Of a stretch of DNA of 64,000 bases, positions 36,941-45,731 are shown in pieces. The notes beneath the pieces were generated by a model. That model did not search any database, had not been told where the DNA came from, and worked only from the letters and a program-made list of their open reading frames with translations. The position numbers were made by a program, and so were the translations under genes. The stretch comes from Actinophytocola gossypii (GTDB lineage: Bacteria > Actinomycetota > Actinomycetes > Mycobacteriales > Pseudonocardiaceae): positions 434,001-498,000 of the forward strand of contig NZ_JAFFZE010000004.1 of the NCBI RefSeq assembly GCF_025165815.1, read 5' to 3'. Position 1 is the stretch's first letter; each line of letters starts with the position of its first letter.

Positions 36941-38383
36941 ATGACAGAGGACGACGGACCGCAGCGCGTCAAGCAGTGGACCCTTCCCGACAAGTACCTT
37001 CCCTCGGTCCCGGTCCGCGATCTTCCGGAACCGTTGGGCCTGCGGAAGATCACCGGCGCGAGCGTGATCATCCTGGCGACCGCGATCGGCTCCGGGGAGA
37101 CCGTCCTCTGGCCGTACATCACCTCGCAGGTCGGGTTCGTGTTCCTGTGGGCCGCGGTCGTCGGGTTCGGGATGCAGTTCTTCCTGAACATGGAGATCGA
37201 GCGCTACACGCTCGCCACCGGCGAATCGGCCATCACCGGGTTCGCGCGGCACTGGAAGCCGTGGTGGTGGCTGTTCATCATCTTCGCGCTGTTCCAGAAC
37301 TTCTGGCCCGGCTGGGCGACCGGTGCCGCCACCACGCTCGGCTTCACGCTCGGGGCCGAGGACTTCCCGGTGGTTCCGGTGACGCTCGCCGCGCTGGTGG
37401 CCATCGGCATCACCCTCACCCTGTCGCCGGTGGTGTACCAGTACGTCGAGAAGATCCAGTTCGTCCTGGTCGCGCTGATCATGCTGTTCGTCGTGGTCGC
37501 GATCCCGGTCGGCACGACCGCGGACGCGTGGGGTGCGGTGTTCACCGAGGGCATCGGGGACATCGGCTTCCCCATCGGGGAGGCGAACCTGAGCATCGCG
37601 CTGCTGCTCGGCGCGCTGGCGTTCGCCGGCGCGGGCGGTGCCAACAACCTGGTGCAGAGCAACTACATCCGGGACAAGGGCCTCGGGATGGGCCAGCACA
37701 TCCCGAAGATCGTCTCGCCGATCACCGGGCACGAGGAGGCCAAGCCGTCCCTGGGGTACACGTTCCCGCTGGACGAGGAGAACATGCGCCGGTGGCGTGG
37801 CTGGTGGAAGGTCGCGAACCGGGAGCAGTTCATCACGTTCTTCGTGATCGGTGTCGTGTCGCTGGTCGTGCTGTCGGTGCTCGCCTACTCGACGGTCGGC
37901 GTCGGGCGGGCCGACCAGGAGGACCTCGAGTTCCTCTTCCTCGAGGGCCAGATTCTGCAGGACTCCGTCGCACCGTGGTTCGGCACGGCGTTCTGGGCGG
38001 CCGCGACCCTCGCGCTGTTCTCCACCAACCTCGGCATCATCGACTACACCAGCAGGCTGATCGCGGACCAGCTCAAGATCCACGCGGCGAAGGACAGTTC
38101 GTTCTGGACCGAGAGCAAGATCTACGTCGGCGCCGTCTGGCTCATGATCGTGGTCGGCTCGATCATCCTGCTGTCCGGGGTGGACCAGCCGTTCGTGCTC
38201 GTGGTGATCTCGTCGTCGATCGCCGGCGTGCAGATGTTCATCTACTCCGGTCTGCTCATCATGCTGAACCGCAGGGCACTGCCGAGGCAACTACGGATCA
38301 GCGGTGTTCGCCTCGCGGTGATCGCGGCGGCGTTCCTGTTCTTCGGCTTCCTCTCGGTGATGCTCGTGATCGACAACTTCTGA
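36941..38383 (+). CDS. Nramp-related membrane transporter with atypical helix 1
   Basis: This 480-residue membrane protein has about 11 helices and the overall Nramp/LeuT-like layout. Helix 1 reads IILATAIGSGETVLWPYI, without the metal-binding DPGN motif, and helix 6 reads FAGAGGANNLVQSNYI, without the usual MPH. Canonical Nramp proteins carry Mn2+ or Fe2+ with H+; these substitutions make another substrate likely. GAGAGTGAGG precedes the ATG by seven bases. A 29-codon membrane microprotein follows after nine bases. Confidence 0.85.
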   Translation: MTEDDGPQRVKQWTLPDKYLPSVPVRDLPEPLGLRKITGASVIILATAIGSGETVLWPYITSQVGFVFLWAAVVGFGMQFFLNMEIERYTLATGESAITGFARHWKPWWWLFIIFALFQNFWPGWATGAATTLGFTLGAEDFPVVPVTLAALVAIGITLTLSPVVYQYVEKIQFVLVALIMLFVVVAIPVGTTADAWGAVFTEGIGDIGFPIGEANLSIALLLGALAFAGAGGANNLVQSNYIRDKGLGMGQHIPKIVSPITGHEEAKPSLGYTFPLDEENMRRWRGWWKVANREQFITFFVIGVVSLVVLSVLAYSTVGVGRADQEDLEFLFLEGQILQDSVAPWFGTAFWAAATLALFSTNLGIIDYTSRLIADQLKIHAAKDSSFWTESKIYVGAVWLMIVVGSIILLSGVDQPFVLVVISSSIAGVQMFIYSGLLIMLNRRALPRQLRISGVRLAVIAAAFLFFGFLSVMLVIDNF

Positions 38384-38392
38384 GCGGGTTCC

Positions 38393-38482
38393 GTGCTCAA
38401 GCAACTGTGGCTGAAGCTCCTGGTGGCGCTGACGATCTGGGCCGGGTTGATCGTCCTCATGTGGGCCGTCGGGATCATCTAG
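38393..38482 (+). CDS. 29-residue single-span membrane microprotein
   Basis: A GTG at 38393, nine bases after the Nramp-like stop, opens a 29-codon frame. It has a basic N-terminus with two lysines (LKQLWLKL), then one hydrophobic helix (LLVALTIWAGLIVLMW) and a short tail. AGCGGGTTCC is a weak ribosome-binding site. Its TAG stop overlaps the TAG stop of the convergent arsA-like gene in the palindrome CTAG (38479-38482). It resembles small accessory subunits such as KdpF or CydX in size and placement; association with the transporter is an inference. Confidence 0.55.
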   Translation: MLKQLWLKLLVALTIWAGLIVLMWAVGII

Positions 38483-39459
38483 CCGTCCACCAGGTCGGCC
38501 AGCTGCCCGAGTCCGTCCACTCCCACCGGTTCGCCGGGAAGCAACGGGATCTCCAGCAGCGGCACCCCGGGGATCCGGTCGCGTACGACCTCGAGTTGCC
38601 GATCCTCCTGGGTGCGGCGGGCGGCGAGCAGCCCGCCGGCATCGGCCGGGGAGCGTCGGTTGACGACCAGGGCCGCGACGTCCACGCCGAGGTCGGTGAG
38701 CTGTGCGTGGACGTCGAGGGTCTCGGCGACGGGGAGTCGCTCGGCGGCGAGGACGAGGACGAAACCGCTCCGGGTCGGGTCGGTGACGGTGTCGCGCAAC
38801 AGCGCGAACCGGTCCTGCCGGCGCAGCAGTACCCGGCGCAGCTCGGCGTCGGACTTGCGGCCGGGATCGTCCCGCGTGCTCGTGATGCCCCGCATCGCCG
38901 CCCTGAACCGTTCCGACCGGTCCCGGTTGGCCAGCAGGGTCTCCGTCCACGCGGTGAGCTGCTCGGGCAGTGCCATCAGCCGCAGCGTGTGACCGCTGGG
39001 CGCGGTGTCGAACACGACGAGGTCGTAGGCGGCGTCACCCAGCGCGACCGCTTCGGCGACCCGTTCCAACACGGCCGATTCGTGCGTCCCCGGTGCCGCC
39101 CTGGCCAGCGCCAGGTGCCGGTCGGCCTGGCCGTGCAGCCGCTCGGGCAGCAGCCGTCGCATCGTCCGCCGGACCGCGGCCAGGTGCCGGTCGACGGTAC
39201 GTCCCGGGTCGACCTCCAGCCCGTCGACATACGCCTCCGCACCGGCCCCAGGAAGCGAAGCCAGCCGGGTCGGCTCGTCACCGACGGTGATGTTCCACAG
39301 GTGCCCGAGGTTGTGCGCGGGATCGGTGGAGACGACCAGCACCCGCCCGCCGGCGCGCGCACGGGCGAGCGCGAGGGCGGAGGCCAGCGAGGTCTTGCCG
39401 ACTCCGCCCTTGCCGCCGACGAAGAGCACCCGGCGACCGCGCGCGAGCTCTAGCAGCAT
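38479..39459 (-). CDS. ArsA/Get3-family ATPase
   Basis: This 326-residue soluble ATPase has the deviant P-loop FVGGKGGVGKTSLASALAL (~13-31), the switch motif VVSTDPAHNLGHLW, and DTAPSGHTLRLMALP. A single ATPase domain is present, as in Get3-like and actinobacterial ArsA proteins. There is no arsenite-pump gene nearby. The ATG lies inside the last codons of the Cys-Cys-stop gene (10-bp overlap), and that gene overlaps cstA, so the three are one tightly coupled operon. The role may be delivery or maturation of a membrane partner rather than arsenic export. Confidence 0.85.
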   Translation of the reverse strand: MLLELARGRRVLFVGGKGGVGKTSLASALALARARAGGRVLVVSTDPAHNLGHLWNITVGDEPTRLASLPGAGAEAYVDGLEVDPGRTVDRHLAAVRRTMRRLLPERLHGQADRHLALARAAPGTHESAVLERVAEAVALGDAAYDLVVFDTAPSGHTLRLMALPEQLTAWTETLLANRDRSERFRAAMRGITSTRDDPGRKSDAELRRVLLRRQDRFALLRDTVTDPTRSGFVLVLAAERLPVAETLDVHAQLTDLGVDVAALVVNRRSPADAGGLLAARRTQEDRQLEVVRDRIPGVPLLEIPLLPGEPVGVDGLGQLADLVDG

Positions 39460-39707
39460 CCGACGTGTTCCAGCGGGGAGCGTTCCATGCCCATCCGACG
39501 GTGCCAGTCGTGGAACTCCGGATACAGCGCCGGCATCAGCTCGACCGTGTAGTAGGCCGCCGGGTCGGGTACGCCGAGCGCCTCACCCAGCACCACCACG
39601 GTGAACAGGTCGTCCTCCTCGCGGCGGGCGCGGGCGAACGTACGTCGGTAGGGACCGGCGTAGAACTCCCGCAGCCCCGCCGTGAAGGCGGCCCAGCGCG
39701 ACGTCAC
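39450..39707 (-). CDS. Small Cys-Cys-stop protein downstream of cstA (cory-CC-star type)
   Basis: The GTG at 39707 overlaps the cstA stop (GTGA) and gives 85 residues. The chain is soluble and aromatic (RWAAFTAGLREFYAGPYRRT, LYPEFHDWHRRMGMERS) and ends in Gly-Cys-Cys directly before the stop. It occupies the slot held by YbdD/YjiX beside cstA in enterobacteria. The terminal cysteine pair suggests metal or thiol chemistry, possibly with the ArsA-like ATPase encoded next. The function is unknown. Confidence 0.72.
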   Translation of the reverse strand: MTSRWAAFTAGLREFYAGPYRRTFARARREEDDLFTVVVLGEALGVPDPAAYYTVELMPALYPEFHDWHRRMGMERSPLEHVGCC

Positions 39708-41404
39708 CGCTTGCCGAAACCGACGTCGACCAGGTCGGCGTCCGGTGCCTCCGGCGGCTCCTTGCTCGCGCGCATCATCGCCAGCACCGCCTCCGCCGCC
39801 ACCCACACCGCGGCGACGATGATGACGATGTCGAGCCCGAGCAGCAGCCAGTCGCCCGAGTCGCTGAACGTGCCGAGTTGTTCGATCGCGGCGTAGAAGG
39901 ACATGACGAAGACCAGTACGAGGGGGATCAGCGCCGGCAGCGGGTTGCGCCGCTTGCGGATCAGCATCACCGCGATGATCGCCAGGGTCAGCGACGCGAG
40001 CAGCTGGTTGGTCGTGCCGAACAGTGGCCAGATCAGCAGGCCGCCGCTGCCGTCCACACCCTGGCTGAAGGTGAGTCCGACCGAGACGACGATCACGATC
40101 GCCGTGCCGGCGAGCGTGCCGATCCGGACGCCGACGACCTCGCCGCCCTCCTGGACGACGAACCGCAGCAGACGCACGCCGGTGTCCATCGTGGTCGCGG
40201 CGAACAGCACCGCCATCGTGGCCAGCACGGTGGCGCTCAGCGAGGAGGGCAGCCCGAGGCCTGCGTTGACGAGGTTCCCGCCACCTTCCACGAAGGCACC
40301 GACGCCACCCGCACCGAACGCGCTGTAGATCTCCTCCCACTGGGTGACGGTCTGGAACCCGGCGGTGGCGGCGAGGATCGCACCGAGCGCGAGCAGACCT
40401 TCACCCACGGCACCGAAGTAGCCGACGAACCGGGCGTCGGGCTCCTTGTCGAGTTGCTTCGAGCTGGTGCCGGAGGACACCATCCCGTGGAAGCCGGAGA
40501 TCGCGCCGCAGGCGATCGTCACGAACAGCAACGGGACGATGCTCGGCGTGTCCGCGGGGAGGTTGTCGTTGAAGGCCGGAGCGACGAGGGTCGGCGCGCT
40601 GAACAGCACCGCGACGAACAGGATGCCGAGGCCGACGAAGAGCTGGACGCCGTTGATGTAGTCCCTCGGCTGGAGCAGCACCCACACCGGGAGCAGCGAG
40701 GCGATGCCGGCGTAGAGGAAGAGCGCGATGATCCAGAAGGTGCCGGGGGACATGCCGAGGAACGGGTCGGGCAGTTCGACCGGGACCGCGTCCCCGAGGA
40801 GGATCAACGAGTACAGCGCGACGACGCCGACCACGGTGACGGCGGCGAGGTTCATCTTCCAGCGGTAGACCGCCTGGCCGACCACCAGCGCGACCAGGAC
40901 CGCGCCCCACGCCGGGATGACCGCGGACGGCGTGCCGATCAGCAGATCCTTGATCACCACGGCGAACGCCGCGATCACCATCAGCAGCAGCAGGAAGATG
41001 ACGACCAGGAAGAGCTTCGCGCCACGACCGCCGATGTACCGTCCGGACAGCGCGCCCATCGACCGGCCCTTGTTGCGCTGCGAGGCCCACAACGACCCCA
41101 TGTCGTGCATCCCGGCGAAGAAGACCGTGCCGAGCGTGACCCACAGGAAGGCCGGCAGCCATCCCCAGATCACCGCGATCGCCGGTCCGACGATCGGCGC
41201 CGCACCGGCCACCGAGGTGAAGTGGTGCCCCCAGAGCACGAGCTTGTTGGTGGGGACGTAGTCGACACCGTCACGCAGCTCGTGCGCCGGCGTCACGAAT
41301 CCGTCGTCGAGCCGGAAGATTCGACGAGCCAGGTACTTGGAGTAGAGGAGGTAGCCGGCCACGATCATGGCGAGGCCGATGAGCATCAAGATCAAGGCAC
41401 TCAC
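39704..41404 (-). CDS. cstA: Carbon starvation protein CstA (pyruvate/peptide transporter family)
   Basis: This 566-residue membrane protein has more than 14 hydrophobic segments and CstA signatures (TNKLVLWGHHFTSVAGAAPI, GPAIAVIWGW, FHGMVSSGTSSKQL). Family members import pyruvate or small peptides, often under nutrient limitation. A GTG start at 41404 follows GGAAGGG with nine-base spacing. It heads the cstA-CC-stop-arsA operon and is 71 bp from the sigma-J stop. The length is near that of the shorter actinobacterial type. Confidence 0.92.
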   Translation of the reverse strand: MSALILMLIGLAMIVAGYLLYSKYLARRIFRLDDGFVTPAHELRDGVDYVPTNKLVLWGHHFTSVAGAAPIVGPAIAVIWGWLPAFLWVTLGTVFFAGMHDMGSLWASQRNKGRSMGALSGRYIGGRGAKLFLVVIFLLLLMVIAAFAVVIKDLLIGTPSAVIPAWGAVLVALVVGQAVYRWKMNLAAVTVVGVVALYSLILLGDAVPVELPDPFLGMSPGTFWIIALFLYAGIASLLPVWVLLQPRDYINGVQLFVGLGILFVAVLFSAPTLVAPAFNDNLPADTPSIVPLLFVTIACGAISGFHGMVSSGTSSKQLDKEPDARFVGYFGAVGEGLLALGAILAATAGFQTVTQWEEIYSAFGAGGVGAFVEGGGNLVNAGLGLPSSLSATVLATMAVLFAATTMDTGVRLLRFVVQEGGEVVGVRIGTLAGTAIVIVVSVGLTFSQGVDGSGGLLIWPLFGTTNQLLASLTLAIIAVMLIRKRRNPLPALIPLVLVFVMSFYAAIEQLGTFSDSGDWLLLGLDIVIIVAAVWVAAEAVLAMMRASKEPPEAPDADLVDVGFGKR

Positions 41405-41437
41405 GGCGGGACACCCTTCCGTCGGTCAGAACCCAGG

Positions 41438-41443
41438 ATCTTA
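41438..41443 (-). promoter_or_regulatory. Possible -10 element for cstA
   Basis: TAAGAT on the minus strand lies 33 bases before the cstA GTG and fits a vegetative -10; no strong -35 is visible 16-18 bp upstream, so an activator may be needed. Confidence 0.35.
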
Positions 41444-41475
41444 GACCCAACCGGCCAGGTCGGGCACGTTGCCGA

Positions 41476-42423
41476 TCACGCAACGCCGCCGGCCCCCCAC
41501 GGGCGGAGCTTCTCGGGGTTTCGCACCGCCCAGATGTGGGTGATCCGGTCGCCCGCGACGTCGAACGCGATCACCGTGACGCTTCCGTCGTCGACGTGTG
41601 CCACCAGGCCGGGCTGGCCGTTGATGGTGCGTTCCGACAGGGTCAGCCCAGGCGCCAGGTCCGCGAGGTCGACGAGGTAGCGCGCGACCCGCTCGGCGCC
41701 TTCGATGGGGACGAGCGCGGCGACGGCGCGACCACCACCGTCGCCCACCGCGGTGACCTCGGGATCGAGGAGGTCGACCAGGGCGTCGATGTCCTTGGCC
41801 TCCCACGCCCGTTTGAGGCTCCGGACGAGGTCCGCCCGCCGGTCAGCCGACGTCGTGGATGTCGTCGATGTCGCCGATGTCGCCCGCCCGGAGCGGATGC
41901 GGCGTCGGGCGGAGGTGGCCAGCTGGCGGCAGGCCGCCGGTGTCCGGCCGACGATCTCGGCCACCTCGGGGAAGGAGTACCGGAAGACGTCGTGCAGGAC
42001 GAACGCGACGCGCTCGGCCGGCGTCATCGACTCGAGCACGACCAGGAACGCCATGTGCACCGACTCGTCGAGGGTGATCCGGTCGGCCGGGTCGGGGGTG
42101 GCGGCACTCCCCCACTCGTCGCGGTCGGGCAGCGGCTCCGGGATCCACTCGCCCACGTAGCGCTCCCGCCTGGCCCGGGCCGAGTCGAGCAGGTCGAGAC
42201 AGATGCGGCTGGCGACCGTCGTCAGCCATGCGCCGGGTGACCGGATGTCGTTCCGCCGCTGCTCGGACATCGCGTACCAGCGGGTGTAGGTCTCCTGGAC
42301 GACGTCCTCGGCCTCGGTCAGCGAGCCGAGCAGCCGATAGGCGAGGTTGATCAACTGTCGTCGCTCACCCGTGGCCGAAGCCAGGTCCGAATCGGACCGG
42401 CCGTCGTCGGATCGCTCGTTCAT
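41476..42423 (-). CDS. sigJ: SigJ-type ECF sigma factor (ECF41-like) with SnoaL C-terminal domain
   Basis: The ATG at 42423 gives 315 residues. Sigma region 2 (INLAYRLLGSLTEAEDVVQETY) and region 4 (PEVAEIVGRTPAACRQLATSARRRI) are followed by a SnoaL/NTF2-like domain with the DGGG motif (VGDGGGRAVAAL). In this group the C-terminal domain controls sigma activity in place of a separate anti-sigma factor. A short Thr/Ser-rich linker (ATSATSTTSTTS) separates the parts. Divergent from a DoxX gene, with matching promoter elements on both strands, so autoregulation is likely. GGGGAGTCAGGGA precedes the start. Confidence 0.9.
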   Translation of the reverse strand: MNERSDDGRSDSDLASATGERRQLINLAYRLLGSLTEAEDVVQETYTRWYAMSEQRRNDIRSPGAWLTTVASRICLDLLDSARARRERYVGEWIPEPLPDRDEWGSAATPDPADRITLDESVHMAFLVVLESMTPAERVAFVLHDVFRYSFPEVAEIVGRTPAACRQLATSARRRIRSGRATSATSTTSTTSADRRADLVRSLKRAWEAKDIDALVDLLDPEVTAVGDGGGRAVAALVPIEGAERVARYLVDLADLAPGLTLSERTINGQPGLVAHVDDGSVTVIAFDVAGDRITHIWAVRNPEKLRPWGAGGVA

Positions 42424-42461
42424 GGTGTCCCTGACTCCCCTGGTCGCGGCTCTCATGGGAT

Positions 42462-42490
42462 CCGACGAGACACGCCGAGAAAGTGTGAGG
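42462..42490 (-). promoter_or_regulatory. ECF-type promoter for sigJ
   Basis: On the minus strand ACCTCACAC carries the -35 CTCACA (42490-42485); CGTCGG (42467-42462) follows after 17 bp. This resembles the sigma-J promoter pattern known from Mycobacterium (GTCACA-N16-CGTCCT, from memory). Confidence 0.55.
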
Positions 42491-42514
42491 TCCGCTCACC
42501 GCCGACAGCGCACC

Positions 42515-42542
42515 TCACACCCCGAGACGCTACATCGTCGGT
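42515..42542 (+). promoter_or_regulatory. ECF-type promoter for the doxX-like gene
   Basis: CTCACA (42515-42520, within ACCTCACAC) and CGTCGT (42537-42542) are 16 bp apart. The ATG starts five bases after the -10, so the transcript should be leaderless. The -35 nonamer is identical to that of the divergent sigJ promoter. Confidence 0.6.
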
Positions 42543-42547
42543 TGGAC

Positions 42548-42931
42548 ATGAACATCGCACTGTGGATCGTCGCGGGCCTGCTGGCCGTGGTGTTCCTGGG
42601 CAGCGGCGTCACCAAGCTGGCCCAGCCCAAGGAGAAGCTCGTCGCGTCCAGCACCGGAGCCGCACTCGATGGCTACGGAGCCGGCGCCATCAAAGCCATC
42701 GGAACCCTGGAAGTCCTGGCCGCGGCAGGACTCATCCTGCCAGCCGCCCTGACCACCGCGACGGTGCTCGTGCCACTGGCCGCCCTCGGCACCGCACTAC
42801 TCATGGTCGGCGCCGCCCTCACCCACCTCCACCGCCACGAACCACAGGCGATCACGGTGAACATCGTCCTGCTCGCCATGGCGGTGTTCGTGGCCTGGGG
42901 CCGCTTCGCCGCCCAACCCTTCACCACCTGA
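42548..42931 (+). CDS. DoxX-family membrane protein
   Basis: This 127-residue protein has four predicted helices and the DoxX start (LWIVAGLLAVVFLGSGVTKL), with ALTHLHRHEPQAITVNIVLL in the second half. DoxX-like proteins are small membrane proteins tied to thiol or redox balance in actinobacteria. They are frequent neighbours and targets of sigma-J/ECF41 factors. The ATG at 42548 sits at the predicted transcription start and has no ribosome-binding site, consistent with leaderless translation. Confidence 0.85.
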   Translation: MNIALWIVAGLLAVVFLGSGVTKLAQPKEKLVASSTGAALDGYGAGAIKAIGTLEVLAAAGLILPAALTTATVLVPLAALGTALLMVGAALTHLHRHEPQAITVNIVLLAMAVFVAWGRFAAQPFTT

Positions 42932-42960
42932 ACCGGCCGTCGCCGCCACGGGCCGGTTCG

Positions 42961-44196
42961 TCAGCGGACCGCCACCGCACCGGACCGGCGCTTGGTCCAC
43001 ACGTCGTAGGCGACGGCTGCCAGCAGGACAAGGCCCTTCACCAGCATGACCCGCTCGCTCGGTGCTCCGATCAGCGACATGCCGTTGTTGATCACGCCCA
43101 TGATCAGGCCGCCGGTGATCGCGCCCACCACCTTGCCGACGCCGCCCTGCACGGCCGCTCCGCCGATGAACGCCGCCGCGATCGCGTCCAGTTCGAACGC
43201 CGTGCCCGCGGTCGGGCCGGCCTGGTTGAGCCGGCCGGCGAAGATCACCCCGGCCAGTGCGGCCAGCACACCCATGTTCACGAACACCCAGAAGGTCACC
43301 GGCCGGACCCGCACGCCGGACAGGGTCGCCGCCTGCAGGTTGCCGCCGACGGCGTACACGTGCCGGCCGAAGACCGAGCGGCTCGCCATCAGCGAGTAGC
43401 CGAGCGCCAGTACGGCGAGCAGCACCAGCACCCACGGCAGGTTCCGGAACCGCGCCAACTGCACGACAACGAACAGCACCACCACCGCCGCGAACACGAT
43501 CTTGCCGACGAACAGCGGCATCGGGTCCACGCTCTGCCCGTACCCCTGCCGCGCGCGCCGGCTCCGCCACTGCGCGACGCCGAACCCGACCACGACGAGG
43601 ACGCCGGCCAGCAGGCTCACGAGGTCCGCGCCGCCGAGCGGGCCGAGCCCGACGTTGCCGAGGTAACCACCGGTGAACCCGTTGGCCAGGGTGCGGATCT
43701 CGTCCGGGAACGGGCCGATGCCCTGGTTGCCCAGCACGGTCAGGGTCAGCGCGCGGAAGACCAACATGCCGGCGAGCGTCACGATGAACGCGGGGATGCC
43801 GAAGTAGGCGATCCAGTACCCCTGCGCGGCGCCGATCAACGCCCCCGCGACGAGGGTCGCCAGCACCGCGAGCCACCACGGCAGTCCCAGCTGGACGGTC
43901 AACACCGCGCAGATCGCACCGGTGACCGCGACGACCGAGCCGACCGACAGGTCGATGTGCCCGCTGATGATCACCAGCATCATGCCGACCGCGAGGATCA
44001 GCACGTAGGAGTTCTGCACGATGATGTTGGAGATGTTGCCCGGCCGCAGCAGCGCGCCGTCGGTGAGGACCGCGAACAGCACCACGATCAGCGCGAACGC
44101 CACGTAGATCCCGCTCTGCCGCGGGTTGATCCGCAGCCGCCGCGGTGCCTCGGCCGGCGCTCGCACGTCCGAGCCGGGCACGACGTCGAGACTCAT
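42961..44196 (-). CDS. mmsB: Sugar ABC transporter permease (MmsB/GguB type)
   Basis: This 411-residue permease has about 10-12 helices, with the conserved [17 protein letters not shown] and [20 protein letters not shown] segments and the C-terminal [13 protein letters not shown]. It forms the membrane channel of a monosaccharide importer together with MmsA and the ChvE-like lipoprotein. It is the last gene of the six-gene arabinose operon, overlaps mmsA by 4 bp and converges on the doxX-like gene. Confidence 0.9.
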   Translation of the reverse strand: MSLDVVPGSDVRAPAEAPRRLRINPRQSGIYVAFALIVVLFAVLTDGALLRPGNISNIIVQNSYVLILAVGMMLVIISGHIDLSVGSVVAVTGAICAVLTVQLGLPWWLAVLATLVAGALIGAAQGYWIAYFGIPAFIVTLAGMLVFRALTLTVLGNQGIGPFPDEIRTLANGFTGGYLGNVGLGPLGGADLVSLLAGVLVVVGFGVAQWRSRRARQGYGQSVDPMPLFVGKIVFAAVVVLFVVVQLARFRNLPWVLVLLAVLALGYSLMASRSVFGRHVYAVGGNLQAATLSGVRVRPVTFWVFVNMGVLAALAGVIFAGRLNQAGPTAGTAFELDAIAAAFIGGAAVQGGVGKVVGAITGGLIMGVINNGMSLIGAPSERVMLVKGLVLLAAVAYDVWTKRRSGAVAVR

Positions 44197-45731
44197 CGGC
44201 GATCCTCCTGGGTCATGTACCGCATCAGCCGTTCCTGGGTGGCCTCCCCCGCGGTCAGCTCACCGGTCACCCGGCCGGCGGACAGCGCGTAGATCCGGTC
44301 GCACAGACCGAGCAGCTCGGGCAGCTCCGAGGAGATCACCAGCACCGCCTTGCCCTGTGCGGCGAGGGAGTTGACGATGGCGTAGATTTCGTACTTGGCG
44401 CCGACGTCGACGCCGCGGGTCGGCTCGTCCAGGATCAGCACGTCCGGCTCGGTGAACATCCACTTGGCCAGCACGACCTTCTGCTGGTTGCCGCCGGAGA
44501 GCGTGTGCGTCGGGGCCAGCACGTCGGGGGTCTTGATCCGCAACCGGTCCCGGAACCGCTCGGCCACCCGCAGCTCCTCGTGCTCGTTCACCCAGCCGCG
44601 GTTCGCCAGCAGACCGAGGCCGGCCGCGGAGACGTTGCGCTTGACGTCGGCGACCAGGTTGAGCCCGTGGCGCTTGCGGTCCTCGCTGACGTAGGCGATC
44701 CCGTGCCGGATCGCGGCGCGCACCGAGCGCACGTCGATCTCCTTGCCGTCCTTGAAGATCCGGCCGGAGATGCGCACTCCGTAGGACCGGCCGAACACGC
44801 TCATCGCGAGTTCCGTGCGGCCGGCTCCCATCAGGCCGGCGAGGCCGACGATCTCCCCCCGGCACAACGACAGCGTGGCGCCGTCGACCACCCTGCGGTC
44901 GGGTTGCGTCGGGCTGTGCACGGTCCAGTCCTCGATCCGCAGCACCTCCTCCCCCGGCGCCGTGGGCTCGCGGGGCGGGAAGCGGTGTTCGAGGTCGCGG
45001 CCGACCATGCCGGCGATCAGCCGCTCCTCGGTGAGCTGGTCCGCGCGCACGTCCAGCGTCTCGATCGTGCGGCCGTCACGCAGGATCGTGACGGTGTCGG
45101 CGACGTCGATGATCTCGCCCAGCTTGTGTGAGATCACCACGCAGGTGATGCCCTCGTCGCGCAGGCCGCGCAGCAGGTCGAGCAGGTGCGCGGAGTCGTC
45201 GTCGTTCAGCGCGGCGGTCGGCTCGTCCAGGATGAGCAGCCGGACCTCCTTGGACAACGCCTTCGCGATCTCCACCAGTTGCTGCTTGCCGACGCCGAGA
45301 GCACCCGCCGGCGTGGTCGGGTTCTCCCGCAGCCCCACCCGGCGCAGGTGCCGTTCCGCCGCGTGGTTGGTGCGGTTCCAGTCGATCAGCCCTCGGGTGG
45401 CCCTCTCGTTGCCCAGGAACAGGTTCTCCGCGATGGACAGCTGCGGCACCAGGGCCAGCTCCTGGTGGATGATCACGATCCCGCGGGCCTCGGAGTCCCG
45501 GATCCCGCCGAACGCGCAGTCCTCGCCGTCGAAGACGACCTGCCCGGTGTACGAACCGTGCTGGTACACCCCGGAGAGTATCTTCATCAGCGTCGACTTG
45601 CCGGCGCCGTTCTCCCCGCACACCCCGTGGATCTCGCCGCGGCGCACCGACAGCTCGACGTCGCGGAGCGCGGTGACGCCAGGGAAGGACTTGGTGATGC
45701 CGCGCATCCGCAGGATGTGGTCGGTCATCAC
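44193..45731 (-). CDS. mmsA: Sugar ABC transporter ATP-binding protein (MmsA/GguA type)
   Basis: This 512-residue protein contains two ABC ATPase domains in tandem. The first has Walker [15 protein letters not shown] (~38-51) and signature [15 protein letters not shown]. The second lacks a perfect Walker A ([16 protein letters not shown]), which is normal for the family, and has signature [14 protein letters not shown] and Walker [11 protein letters not shown]. It drives uptake of a pentose/hexose, here probably L-arabinose. It starts and ends with 4-bp overlaps. Confidence 0.92.
   Translation of the reverse strand: MMTDHILRMRGITKSFPGVTALRDVELSVRRGEIHGVCGENGAGKSTLMKILSGVYQHGSYTGQVVFDGEDCAFGGIRDSEARGIVIIHQELALVPQLSIAENLFLGNERATRGLIDWNRTNHAAERHLRRVGLRENPTTPAGALGVGKQQLVEIAKALSKEVRLLILDEPTAALNDDDSAHLLDLLRGLRDEGITCVVISHKLGEIIDVADTVTILRDGRTIETLDVRADQLTEERLIAGMVGRDLEHRFPPREPTAPGEEVLRIEDWTVHSPTQPDRRVVDGATLSLCRGEIVGLAGLMGAGRTELAMSVFGRSYGVRISGRIFKDGKEIDVRSVRAAIRHGIAYVSEDRKRHGLNLVADVKRNVSAAGLGLLANRGWVNEHEELRVAERFRDRLRIKTPDVLAPTHTLSGGNQQKVVLAKWMFTEPDVLILDEPTRGVDVGAKYEIYAIVNSLAAQGKAVLVISSELPELLGLCDRIYALSAGRVTGELTAGEATQERLMRYMTQEDRR

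Noticed and set aside
38479-39459. An arsenic-resistance operon around the ArsA-like gene
   Set aside because: No arsB, arsC, arsD or ArsR gene is present; the gene is locked into the cstA operon.
41854-41884. GATGTCGTC/GATGTCGCC short repeats in sigJ
   Set aside because: They encode a Thr/Ser-rich linker between sigma domains; simple low-complexity coding sequence, not a regulatory array.
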